NCBI RefSeq assembly: GCF_000835495.1
Contig: NW_015622543.1
Coordinates: forward strand, 2,271,864 to 2,335,863
Length of the DNA stretch: 64,000 bases
Direction: 5' to 3'
From: Cladophialophora immunda
Lineage: Eukaryota; Ascomycota; Eurotiomycetes; Chaetothyriales; Herpotrichiellaceae
Part shown: positions 34,338 through 44,799 of the stretch, piece after piece
Layout: every line of letters starts with the position of its first letter
Position numbering within the stretch: position 1 is the first letter of the stretch
Made by a program: the position numbers and the translations under genes
The notes under the pieces: generated by a model
Seen by the model: the letters and a program-made list of their open reading frames with translations, nothing else
Database searches by the model: none
What the model was told of the DNA's origin: nothing

Positions 34338-35201
34338 CATGCGCAGGATTATGTAAAGGGTTGTAACAATACCGCGGCACATAGAAACTAGAGACTCGCG
34401 ATTGTCGGTTCAATAGAAGCTTAAACCAGGCTCCATTTCGATTCAAACACTTTAGGTGTAGCTACGTCCGTGCACTGCCTGGAAACCAATCAAGCCCCTA
34501 TCGCATCAGAAACACTTCAACCGAGGTATAGACAACTTGTTCACAGCAGCTGGTGGAGATCTGAGCAGCAACATTGGGGAAAGTCACTCAGGGCTATAGT
34601 ACGGACATGGCTCACCGTTTAGTTGATTGTGGAAATGAGAAGAGTTTTTCAAGTCTTTCTGCTCTGAGCCGATCGAACCGATGATCGAACGTGTTTACAA
34701 TTCATTTGTTTGCCCACAATTCGCGCGTTCAGATTCTCTTCGGAAACTCATAATCCTCTACCTCCTTTTCGAAAAATCTGCTTGTGGCCGAGGATTAACT
34801 CTGTTATCGGAGTGGATCTTTTGTTCTCAGTTACTTGTTTGGCGCTTTTCTCGAGGACCAGCAAAGTAGGGAGCTGCTGCAAGAAGCCAACGCGGAGTCC
34901 TTTTCAGTCTCCTTTGTCTCAAATGCTCTGAATAGATCTCCAATCTTTGTTCAATTACTAAGGTCGAATCTTCAACCTTTCAGCATTGCGCACAGCATAA
35001 AGAGTTAGGCCCATGCTTTGTCTGAAGGTAAAAGAGATTCTGTCGTCTTATATATGAGGGAGGTGAGCTGCTGCGGGTGCATGAACCTCGTACCATTCAG
35101 AGGAGAGTCCTATCAGACACATTAGTCCACACTCGGCCTAGCATAATACATCCCCAGAAATACATAAACAGACAAGTCAAATCTCCCTACCAACATCCAC
35201 C
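34338..35201. promoter_or_regulatory. Intergenic, 864 bp
   Basis: Downstream of the peptidase and upstream of the triple-motif gene. A TATATA near 35049 is about 150 bp before the next ATG. No gene is supported. Confidence 0.45.
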
Positions 35202-36401
35202 ATGGCTTCATCAGCCTCAAGTTCGACACAGATTGAACCACCCTTCGAGCAACGTCTTGCCCTCTCACACCTTCTACTCGAGTTGTTCAGGGCGATCGAC
35301 CATGAAGCAATCTTTGACGCTAAATCGAGGGACAATGAAGTGATGGACCTTGAAGAAGGAGAAATCCTATCAAACACGAACATTCACCTTGAAGAAGATG
35401 AGTTCCAGTACCCAGAAGAGCTAACCATGCATATTGTCCTCGCAGATGCGTTGCAGTATCTACAGGTGCGGAAACTGGGCTTCGTCGCCAGCCGAGAGGT
35501 GCGAAGCTACTCCTACGAAGAACTTGTTGTGTCTCTGAAGAGGCATCTGAAGTCGTCTCAGCCCTGTCGAGCAAAATATCAATCTGCGAACGGCACATCG
35601 ACAACCAAGAGCGATCGGACATATAACCGCGTCCAACAGGCAGTGAAAACAGTCATTGCGCAATTGGAGGAAGGGAATTGGCCGATTGAGCCAGTGGCGA
35701 GGTACGCATGCAGTGATGACTCTTGCGCAAGGTACGGCGATGCCAACGCACCATGCAGGGTGCAAGAAAGCACACGAAGTGGTCTATCTTCCGACAGCGA
35801 AGGTGCATTTCCCTGTCAGAAAACCCATCACACGGTAAGTCCCGCTTCTATAAAACGATCCCCAGGTGCCATTTCTGCCTTGTTTGCAAATTCGAGTACA
35901 CGGACCCCATCCCAAGTGACAACCCATTACACTATCGAATACATCAAAGAAAACCGCACAACTTCTTCGACCCCAATCTATGTGAGAAGATCCCCCGGCG
36001 CCATTTCCGCTGTTTTTGCAAACCCGCACCCAAAGACTTGGTCTCCGGCAGAGAGTAATTGTTCCATCACGCCCAGCGAGAGCGCTTCCCAAGTTCGTTT
36101 CCGAAAGGAACGCGTGGCAAAGGGATCCAATCCCATAGTGACAACATCCCAGGATGAACGTCTGAATACGGTAAGATACATCCGCAAGCCAGGATCACTC
36201 TCTGCGATATTTAATGATCCACAACCACACTCTACACCTTCGTTTGAGCCAATGAAACCAGAATTGGAGAGATCGAAGATAGATATCGGGGAAGGGAGGA
36301 TACTGGCGACAGCAGCAACCGGAAAACAAGAGCAAGAAGGCGTGGAGAGAGCATTAGAGAGGATCGATGCTTTGATCGATGACTGGTTAAAGGAGGAATA
36401 A
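35202..36401 (+). CDS. Unrecognised protein with three SPGAISAxFAN-like repeats
   Basis: A single frame of 399 aa from the ATG at 35202, preceded by A at -3. I do not recognise the family. The N-terminal 160 residues are mostly helical and acidic (VMDLEEGEIL; EELTMHIVLADALQYLQVRKLGF). A Cys-containing segment follows near 170-205. The C-terminal half carries three copies of a short motif: KRSPGAISALFAN at about 218-230, RRSPGAISAVFAN at 262-274 and RKPGSLSAIFND at 328-339, separated by disordered Ser/Thr-rich linkers. The C-terminus is a charged helix (ERALERIDALIDDWLKEE). The repeats look like short docking motifs presented three times. GTAAGT-like and GTAAGA-like sequences precede repeats 1 and 3, so alternative splicing cannot be excluded. 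Confidence 0.7.
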   Translation: MASSASSSTQIEPPFEQRLALSHLLLELFRAIDHEAIFDAKSRDNEVMDLEEGEILSNTNIHLEEDEFQYPEELTMHIVLADALQYLQVRKLGFVASREVRSYSYEELVVSLKRHLKSSQPCRAKYQSANGTSTTKSDRTYNRVQQAVKTVIAQLEEGNWPIEPVARYACSDDSCARYGDANAPCRVQESTRSGLSSDSEGAFPCQKTHHTVSPASIKRSPGAISALFANSSTRTPSQVTTHYTIEYIKENRTTSSTPIYVRRSPGAISAVFANPHPKTWSPAESNCSITPSESASQVRFRKERVAKGSNPIVTTSQDERLNTVRYIRKPGSLSAIFNDPQPHSTPSFEPMKPELERSKIDIGEGRILATAATGKQEQEGVERALERIDALIDDWLKEE

Positions 36402-37826
36402 GCTGCCACTTCGAAGTGTCATTAGGGGTTGCAGCCTCGTCGTGACCCCTCGCCAAGCCTTTTCCCATGAACTGTTCTGCCTTCCGAGGTACGAGACGTT
36501 GGATACTTCTAATCAAAAATCCAAGATTCCAAGGTTATTAACAATCAAGACAACTTGTTTCCGACTTCCCAGCTTGACCAGAGTCTAATACTTAAAGCTA
36601 AGAACTCCTTCCACGGGTATATCTCTCTGGCTTTTGGTTGATATCGCCTTGGCTACTTACAGATTGCCCAAGACTGGTCGACATTACTCCAATCCTAACG
36701 AGACTTCAACCTTGGGTTGGAATTCTACCGTGTCTCCAGAGCGCCTGTGTCTCTTCCACTCAGTGGATCCTTCAATCTCGGACTGACCATGGACACCATC
36801 CCGATCAGCCGCTGCAGCCTCTTTCTCCGAGCTCTCCCGGAAGACAGCAAGCCGGGCAATTGCCTAGGATAGACAGGGACGTGGTCTCACCGGCTCTCGA
36901 CGATGCACCTACTTCCTTGCCCTTCCATCGCTGGTCCCAATTTGGGAAAAAGAGGCCTATTGGCTTTGGAAACAGTCACCATACGAGACAAAGTTGAACA
37001 GGTCGGTAAGGTCCCCGGGGCACAGCACAGCAGCGATGCCCCCTAACCCACAGTCTCCACACGAGGTTTGTCTGCATTTCCGAGGTTATATGCCCAACAA
37101 GGTAGGGTGGCTCTCTCGGTTGTATGTCATCGCGGGAGAACACGAATACGAGGTACTTTTGCTCTGGGCACCCCTTCAATCTCCCAATCAATGCAATCGC
37201 CGAAAGTTTCCTAACCACCTCCATTGCTTGCTCTACGCAAATCATCAAGTAACCTTATCACATCTGCATTTTGCCGCAGCCCAATTCCTCACGATTTCAC
37301 AGACCGTCGACCATTCCCCCGCACTTTCCCCAGGTCCACGCGCGCGGGCCTTGCCACGGGCCAAGTTGAAACGTGGGGCTTCAGGCCAAGGAGTCCTTCC
37401 CTAAGCGATGTCATCGGACTGGAATCCCGCACGCAAGCAACCAATTGCCCAGTTGTTGATCGACAAAGATGGATAGAGCCCAGCCTTGGCTTCTTCTTGA
37501 CCTGCATTGCCAACACTTCACTTCCCCAAAATCCAGCAGTGTCCCCCCCGCATAGCACCCAAGTTTGAGTCGATATCCTCGGAATACAGCAGTTGTTGAT
37601 ACTTGGCGAACAAGGCAGATAACCGAAGACATGGATTGCCGAACGGTATCCAGAACGAAGCCTTTAAATGTCTGGTCGGGCTGGTCCCGGGTCTTGGTGT
37701 CTTGTCTTTCACCATCGGGCTCTTCTCTTCCTGGGGTGTTTTCTCTCCTTGATCGTCCCCATCTCTAAGAGTTTTCACGCCTCACGTATCAATCTTATTG
37801 CCATCTCGCTAGATTTTTGAGGCAAC
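36402..37826. promoter_or_regulatory. Intergenic, 1.4 kb, upstream of the Dal5-type carrier
   Basis: Short overlapping frames at 36638-37568 on both strands have no domain content or splice support. The 3' part should be the promoter and leader of the MFS gene at 37827. Confidence 0.45.
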
Positions 37827-39757
37827 ATGTCGGATTTGGAGAAACCAGAAGCCATACAGGCTGATGCCACGCCCAAGAACCCAGACGATGACGTGACGGA
37901 GCTCAAAAAGACCATCACAGTCGACACTGTTCACAACGATGAGGCCATGAAAGTCCTTGTTGCTTATACTGGCGAGCAAACGTGGGACGAGAAGGAAGAA
38001 AAGAAAGTCCAGAGGAAGATCGATCGACGGTTGCTTCCGATCCTCTGCGCCACGTACGGGCTGCAGTATTATGACAAGGCCATGCTCTCGCAAGCGGTAC
38101 GTGGCTCGACTGAACTCGTCCTTGACTCGATCTTTTTGTACTCATCATGACGTTCATAGGCACTTTTTGGGCTCCGAACCGATCTCGAGCTCGAAGTCGG
38201 CAACCGCTACTCGTTCTCTGCAGCAATCTTCTATCTGGGCTTCATCGTCGGTGCATATCCGGCCATCGTCATGGCCCAGCGTTTCCCCATTGAGCGAGTT
38301 GCTTCTGGTATCGTCTGCGTCTGGGGGATATGTTTGATGTGCACTGCTGCTTGCCACAACTGGCAGAGCCTCTACGCCCAGCGATTTTTCTTGGGCTTTT
38401 TGGAGTCCGGAATCAGTCCCATGTTCATGTTGGTCGTTGGACAGTTTTACAAGAAGAATGAGCAGGCATTGCGGATGGGGTAAGTCAAACCCGTCTAATA
38501 CATTTCACTTGTCCAGTTACTAATAGATGATCAACCTGAAGAGCCTGGTATTGCTGCACCGGCTACGTCTCGATTGTCTCACCACTGATCAACTACGGCC
38601 TTGGTCACATTCACGGCTCTCTCTCTCCCTGGCGCTATATGTACTTGGTCGCTGGAGCTCTCACCATAATTTGGTCTGTTGTCATCCTCTTCTTCATGCC
38701 TCCTGACCCTATCCGCGCACGGGGCTTCAACGAACGGGAACGATATATTGCCGTGGCTCGCTTGCGGATCAACAACGCCGGCGTGCGCAACACACATTTC
38801 AAAAAGGAACAGCTCTGGGAACTCCTGCTCGACGTGAAGTTCTGGATCGTCTTCGCAATGGCATTCCTCATTATGATTGCAAATGGACCCGTCTCGACCT
38901 TCACCCCAATCATCATTGCCAGTTTCGGGTTCAACACGTTGAATTCGTTACTGCTGGTCATGCCGGCGGGTGCGATCATCGGGACAATAGAATGGGTGGC
39001 GCCTTATATTGCGTACAAGTTTCCCGGAATGCGAGCTTACCTGGTTACGATTTGCGAGATGGGCACGATCTTGGCCAGTCTCCTGCTCTGGTTGTTGCCG
39101 AGAGATGCCACGGGCGGGTTGCTGTTTGGGGCGTACATCCTGGCGAGCTTCGGAGGCGGCTATGCGGTGTTGATGGGCATGCAGATCGCCAACACGGCCG
39201 GGTATACGAAGAGGAGTTTGGCAAGTTCGGGCATTTTTGTGGGCTATTGTCTAGGTATGTTCCTTTCTTTGCCTTGTCTCAGTGCGATGCGATGCCCATG
39301 GCGCGCCGGGCATCCCCCTATGTCACACTACGTGAGACGGCACACCATATTCTAACTCTGGAACCCTAGGCAACTTCGTCGGTCCCCTCCTCTTCAAACC
39401 TGAGGACGCCCCCGTCTACGCACCGGGCTTTATCGCCGTCGTCATCACCTCGGCAGTCGCCGCCGCCCTGTCCATCGTGTATCGATTCATCTGTGTCTGG
39501 GAGAATAAGAAGCGCGACCAGGCGGGCACAATGGAGGCGTTCGAGCACGCTTACGAGGACGATTTGACGGACAAGAAGGTACGCACCACTGTGCAACGCT
39601 TACTATTCCGGCACCTACCTCCCCTTCTTCCCAACCCTTGAAATGCGGATTGCATCATTTCCCTCTTTTTCTTTCCTCGCGTTGTGGTTATCAAATGAGA
39701 GTGCTGATCGATGATTCTTGAATGCTACAGAATCCGCAATTCAGGTACACGCTCTAG
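37827..39757 (+). CDS. MFS anion:cation symporter (Dal5/allantoate permease-like)
   Basis: Five exons (37827-38096, 38160-38479, 38542-39254, 39370-39578, 39731-39757) give 512 aa. The last exon is 27 nt and ends NPQFRYTL, the customary Dal5-family tail. Landmarks are KIDRRLLPILCATYGLQYYDKAMLSQA in the first helix region, RFFLGFLESGISPMFMLVVGQFYKKNEQALRMG, and AWYCCTGYVSIVSPLINYGLGHI in the next exon. Relatives transport allantoate, nicotinate, pantothenate, biotin or other organic anions with protons. All four introns have good donors and restore frame. It is not obviously tied to the amine block. Confidence 0.9.
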
Positions 39758-40285
39758 GCCTTGGAGTCCTGTCGGGCGGTATCGATGTGCTAGACGCGCT
39801 TAGATTGCAGCTTGGATCTGGAGTCACCCGACGAGCTGCTGCCGGGGTCTATTGGCCTCCCAAAACTGCTCGTCAGCCGGCCAAAAAATACCTACCCATC
39901 GAGATAGATGTACAAGACAAGTCCTTGACCAGTAGCCATTCGTAAGATTGATTTCTATCGCGGTGGCGGCTGTAGCGTCACGCATTTCAAGCCGAGGGTA
40001 TGATTTCCTTTTATCACATTTGTTCGCCGCTTTCTGCTCGTGGCGTCTTCTCGATTCCTCTCCGCTGCTTCGTCCGTAGCGTAGGAGACCGCGGGGTCGT
40101 GGGTGAAGACATTTCTAGAACAGTTAGCAAGCACCATCCCGTTTCAATGTGCTGTGGTTTGTTGCCTTGGAAGGCAGGAGGGAGAGACGCCATAAATTAT
40201 GTTAGGGTAAGGATTATGCCATTGATTGTAGGAGAAACATCGGGCCTAAGATATTGGAGACCAGCCTCGCATTTTCCTTCTCAAC
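39758..40285. other. Intergenic, 528 bp, convergent 3' ends
   Basis: Between the MFS carrier (+) and the NmrA-family gene (-). No gene supported. Confidence 0.5.
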
Positions 40286-41389
40286 CTACAAAAGCGCCTC
40301 CCAGTTCATCACATTGTAAGCGTTCTTCACAGTGGTCAAGTCGCTCTGTTTGATGCCCAGCTCCTCCCTCGTCAACAGACCCTCCTCACCGCTCCAACTC
40401 TCGTCTCTCAATTCACTCCACATAGCCATCATGATGCCCATTTCCAGCCCGAAGCCAGGCCAGACGGCACTGAAATCATCCAGCGAAGTTTGCACGTATG
40501 TGGAGGGCTTGCCGGTGACTTCGGACCAGTCGCTCAGCAGTTTCCCCGTCGTGGTGTCTTCGCTGTGAGCGAGGACGAAGCGGCCCTGGGGACGAAGCGT
40601 GAGGCCCGGTTGCTTCAGAACGGAGAGGGCGAAAACCCCAATGTCCTTGTGCGGGTCGCCGATTGCCTTGATGGGAGTGTCGGGCCGAGCTGGGGACAGT
40701 TGGACGTATGCATTGGCGGTTTTCTGCGCACCCCTTGGTCAGCCACTGGGGGACTATGCAGTATACACACGCAATAAGCTGAACGGGCTGGGCTTACCAA
40801 GAAATTCGGTGTGAATATTGGGTAGGCAAAGTTATTCCCATACCAGGTGATCCAGAAGAAGGTTGTCTTGGCGAGTAAGGCTTTATCAGAGCGGATATAG
40901 TCGTCGATCCGGTTCTTGCCTTCAAAGTGTGGCACGATGTACTTGCCGTCGGTCAGCTTATTGCCGTTGGGGAGTGTGCTCCAGACGTAATGTTCCAGAG
41001 TGGCTGTCTTGGAGGCGGCTCTGGCCATGTTGATTCCCTGGGCGACTTCGATGTCAATTGCCCTTTCGGGCCCGTGGGTAATGAATGGCTCAAAGAAATC
41101 AGTTATGGCGAAGATGGCGTGGGAGCCCTATATATTCTCAATGGTTAGCGGTTAACCTCACGAATCGAGGCGCAAGTTTTCGTACTGCAAATGCTCTAAT
41201 CAGTGATTGCTCGTCGTTGATATCGGCCTTGACGACTTCAACGCCCCGCCGGGCCAGAGCAGCGGCCTTCTCGCTATTGGGATTGCGGGTTAGACCTCTG
41301 ATCTTGTAGGTGCCATCTTCGAGCGCCGCATCAATAAGAGAAAGACCTTGAGTACCCGTGGCACCGACAACGGTCAACAGCTTGGCCAT
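40286..41389 (-). CDS. NmrA-like NAD(P)-binding protein
   Basis: Three exons (41389-41186, 41127-40798, 40723-40286) give 323 aa. The N-terminal Rossmann motif is VVGATGTQGLSLIDAAL at about residues 7-23, the extended GxxGxxG form of atypical short-chain dehydrogenases. RGLTRNP and VEVVKADINDEQSL follow. EHYVWSTLPNG occupies the position of the catalytic YxxxK motif, which is not conserved, and DDYIRSDKALLAKTTFFWITWYGNNF follows. Members either reduce small substrates or act as redox sensors that bind dinucleotides, as NmrA itself does for AreA. The sequence does not decide between these. Confidence 0.88.
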
Positions 41390-42312
41390 GATATCTGAGC
41401 AAAAGTAGCCTGTTGTTACAGAGTGTTTATGAATATGAGATGTGAACTGAAGAAAGCCTTTGAATGTTTCTGCCTTATGCTGACTTATTGAGGGCTTGAG
41501 ATATCTTCTGCCTCCATGAGAGCGAGGCGTCGAATTCTTATACCTGGGGCCGCTTGGCTCCTATTAACTTACCTTCTGAACGACATACTGCTAAGCAATT
41601 CGATCGGGTAGCGTCCTAGCAGTCTGCCTGGAGTAACGCCATCACCATGCTCTTGCAACACAAAGAGCAGCAAGCACAGACGAATACGAGAGATGAATAA
41701 TGGAGGCTTTTTTCGGCAAGATTTGGATAGCTTCTCACACGAACTCGGCCAGGGTTGTCCAAGCAAGCTCTTCCAAGACTTTGCTTGTATTGAGCCATTA
41801 CTAATGAGGTCGGTGAAGTCATTGGAGGGCCCAAGAGTATCGCTTTTTGAGGAGGAAAGAAGCCAAGGCACATAACTATCCGAAGACTAATCAGCAGCAG
41901 CAAGGGCGTGGTTGTGCTCGTATACAACCTCATTCGTTAACCCGTACACATTTCTGTGACTGGTGGTGCAGGTGCACAACATGACGCACTCGTCAAAAGT
42001 TGCTGGCACAAATCTGGACTATACCTTTTTAGGCAATTGGAAGTCTAGCAGTGATCACGTGCCACACGCACCATCTTCCAGACGTCTCCGCGGTCGGGCA
42101 ATTTAAGGTGAGCTTGAACGTCGCACCTCCGAGGAAGTTGGCGGGCTGAAGGCAGGCACTTAGAGCAGCCAGAGATATCCCACTGCGCTTGGAACAAACA
42201 GCAACGTTCTGTTGCCCAGCTCCTGTGCGACGCATTATTCATCCTTACTGCCCCTCTTCGCGCTATCCTTGATCCTCGTCTGCGTTTGCTCTCAGAGACC
42301 TTTGCATCCGCG
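41390..42312. promoter_or_regulatory. Divergent intergenic region, 923 bp
   Basis: Promoters of the NmrA-family gene (-) and the Ubc7-like gene (+). A CACGTG is present at about 42056-42061, roughly 255 bp upstream of the E2 start. Short minus-strand frames at 41569-41933 have no support. Confidence 0.45.
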
Positions 42313-42865
42313 ATGGCGGCGAGTGTGGCCTCCAAGCGTCTCTTCCAAGAATACAAGTCCCTCCTGACCAATCCACCCGATGGCATCACCGCAGGTCCAG
42401 TGAGCGAAGATGATCTCTTTGTCTGGGAGGCTTTGATCCAAGGCCCTGAAGGCACTCCCTTCGAAGGCGGCATCTTCCCTGCAGAACTCAGATTCCCCAA
42501 AGACTACCCTCTGAACCCGCCCAAGATGAAGTTTCTCGGCGAAATCTGGCATCCTAATGGTAACAATTGAATTCGTGATTGCCCAAGAGCACTTCGACTA
42601 ACGATCGACAGTCTACACTAACGGCGAAGTCTGCATTTCCATCCTGCACCCCCCCGGCGACGACCCAAACCACTACGAGAGTGCCTCGGAGAGATGGTCA
42701 CCTATTCAGAGCGTGGAGAAGATCTTGATATCTGTCATGTCAATGTTGGCCGAGCCGAATGATGAAAGTCCTGCAAACGTGGAGGCAGCAAAAATGTGGA
42801 GAGAACGACGGCCAGATTTTGAGAAGAAAGTAAGAGAAGGAGTGCGACGTTCACTGGGTCTATGA
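42313..42865 (+). CDS. UBC7: Ubiquitin-conjugating enzyme E2, Ubc7/UBE2G2 type
   Basis: Two exons (42313-42559, 42612-42865) give 166 aa. The UBC fold is complete: [18 protein letters not shown], then [35 protein letters not shown] and the active-site segment [13 protein letters not shown] with catalytic Cys at about residue 90. The insertion [13 protein letters not shown] after the active site is the acidic loop characteristic of the Ubc7/Cdc34/UBE2G group and favours K48 chains. [23 protein letters not shown] matches Ubc7 closely. It should charge ubiquitin for ER-associated degradation together with Cue1- and Hrd1/Doa10-type partners. Its stop lies 64 bp from the stop of the convergent SPO11 gene. 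Confidence 0.95.
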
Positions 42866-42929
42866 TTGCAGCATCTTGCTACTCGACCGCGGGACAAATG
42901 GCCGGCATCAAACTCCAGTCATTTATGTC

Positions 42930-44333
42930 CTACAAACAGAGCTGTTGACTCAGTCTTCCTGTCAACCAATCCTCAAGGCCACCTTGCCCCTCATCCAGGC
43001 TTTGAATCTCGGCCTTTCGGTTCAACATGAGCATCCGCTGAACTTCAGTGACCGCCTCTTGCAGACCTGGCAGAACTGTACCCGTTTGATCGTGCCATTC
43101 CTGGCTCGCCAGCAATCCGACGGCTGCCATTCGGTCACGCCTCGACAACGGCACCGTGGGGTTACCAATTGCTTGATGCAAAGCAACATCTTCTGCCTTA
43201 AGGCCTACCCATCTCATCTCTGGGATATTGCAACCATGCTCTTGTGCCAAATTCCTCGATCCATATAGATAGCACTTCAAAATTCCGACCCCGTCCGGAT
43301 CCCAATCGAACAAGCCAAATACTGGGATGGAGGATGGAGAGTGATCGAGAAGCCGGCGTAGGAAATATCGAGTGGCTATGTCGGGGTATCCCTTAGCCTA
43401 GGAGCCAGTCAGCGCTGAATTCATTTTGGCTCGGAAGGAGATGCTCCACGGTAACCAAAAGGCCTGGGCCAACGATTGGGTTTCGATGGAATTTCCTTTC
43501 GGTCAGAGCATTGAATGTTGCCTATCTTGTTGTCAGCAGAGTCATCTCGAGAAGGGTTCTCTCAACAGACTTCTTTCTCTATGATAAGGATCCAGTTGAC
43601 ATGTCCTATGGCGGTAAATGCAGTGTTCGCACAGATGGTCTGGATGACTGGTGCATGCTCCCCAGTTCCAGGGTCACAGAGTCCGGCAACGAGGCCTTTC
43701 GGGCTTGCAACCTGAGCGAACACAATGAGATGTGAAGGTGAACATGTGGAAGGACAGTCCCCATACGACGTTAAGATCTCGTCTCGTCACCTGGCAAGTG
43801 TGGGCAATGTCGTCGATGTATCGATCCACGGTCTCTTGCTTCTTGAAAAGAGCCACATCGTGATAATAAATGTCCCTGGCTCCGAGTCAGAGGCAATTCA
43901 TTTTTCGGTTCTAGCCGTGACTGACCTCTTTGTGATTGTGATACCTTGCTTGATTGCAACCAATATCTCACGCAAGATTCGCCCAACACATGCTCATCAA
44001 GAGATCAGAGCTGCTGCACGCGGTAGGCACCCATCACTTACCGAATCTCCACGCTTCGGCCGTGCTCTGGCCCGGAAAGTGATATTTGACTTTTCGAGAT
44101 TTAACGTGCCAATTCAAGCGGCTTGGTTCACCTTCGTCAAAGGAAGGTCTCACAGCCACTATCCTATTCAATGCAATGACCGGCTTGCCATGGCCCGATG
44201 GCTCTCTGATCTCTTGTATAATGGCATTGAAGGTGGCCTCGATGTAGTCAAGGACGAGCTGGTTGGCAGCGCTGATGTGAACTCCGGTCGACTGCGACGA
44301 TCGATCGAATGGAGAATGCTGAGATGAATCCAT
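42930..44333 (-). CDS. SPO11: Spo11, meiotic DNA double-strand-break transesterase (topoisomerase VI A type)
   Basis: Six exons (44333-44042, 43992-43926, 43875-43767, 43711-43571, 43521-43456, 43397-42930) give 380 aa. The winged-helix part contains RILREILVAIKQGITITKRDIYYHD; the catalytic Tyr is the second of the YY pair at about residue 124. DRYIDDIAHTCQVTRRDLNVV and PKGLVAG follow. The Toprim part has IIEKE (metal-binding Glu, about 201), KGYPDIATRYFLRRLLD and the acidic motif FDWDPDG at about 255-261. MRWVGLK comes after. The protein makes meiotic double-strand breaks by covalent attachment to DNA ends. Every splice is supported by protein homology and frame. The gene is complete and shows no break, which suggests a retained sexual cycle. 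Confidence 0.93.
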
Positions 44334-44799
44334 GGCCTAGCATCGCTTAGTAGGCTGTATTCCACAGGTCATGTACACATGCTGTCAAGAGGAGACAGGG
44401 ACAGGCGAGAGCCAAGGCTGAGCACTGCCAGGGGCCATACCTTGAACCTTGCAGTGGCTGGCCAAGACAGAGGAAGTAAGACTGCGCCGTCGGCAATATG
44501 CGGCTAAACCTCGAGCCCACGCCCAGGACCTTCCCCGTGATGCCCAGAACAAACAATGACGAAGGCACGATTCGCCCTGGCCCCGACCAGCCAATCTCCT
44601 CGCTACGGTTCCTGCGTCGCCCGTCGATCCTCCGAGTGGCCTCATTCTTTATCGATACTCGCCAATTCTTATTGTCGGTGTACTTGGAACGGTGAGCCCG
44701 GTTGAGGGTTTATCGTGCTTTGTGCATCCTCCTTCACTGCAAGCAGGTCCAATCTGTCTGAGCCATGTCCAGCCCGTTTTAGAGATCATTCTATTGAAG
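44334..44799. promoter_or_regulatory. Divergent intergenic region, 466 bp
   Basis: Between SPO11 (-) and the oxidosqualene cyclase (+). A CTTTATCGATA sequence near 44647 is the only feature that caught my eye. No gene is supported. Confidence 0.45.

Noticed and set aside
36638..37568. Series of 90-136-codon plus-strand frames between the triple-motif gene and the Dal5-type carrier
   Set aside because: Overlapping frames with no shared domain, no consistent introns and no biased codon use that I can see.
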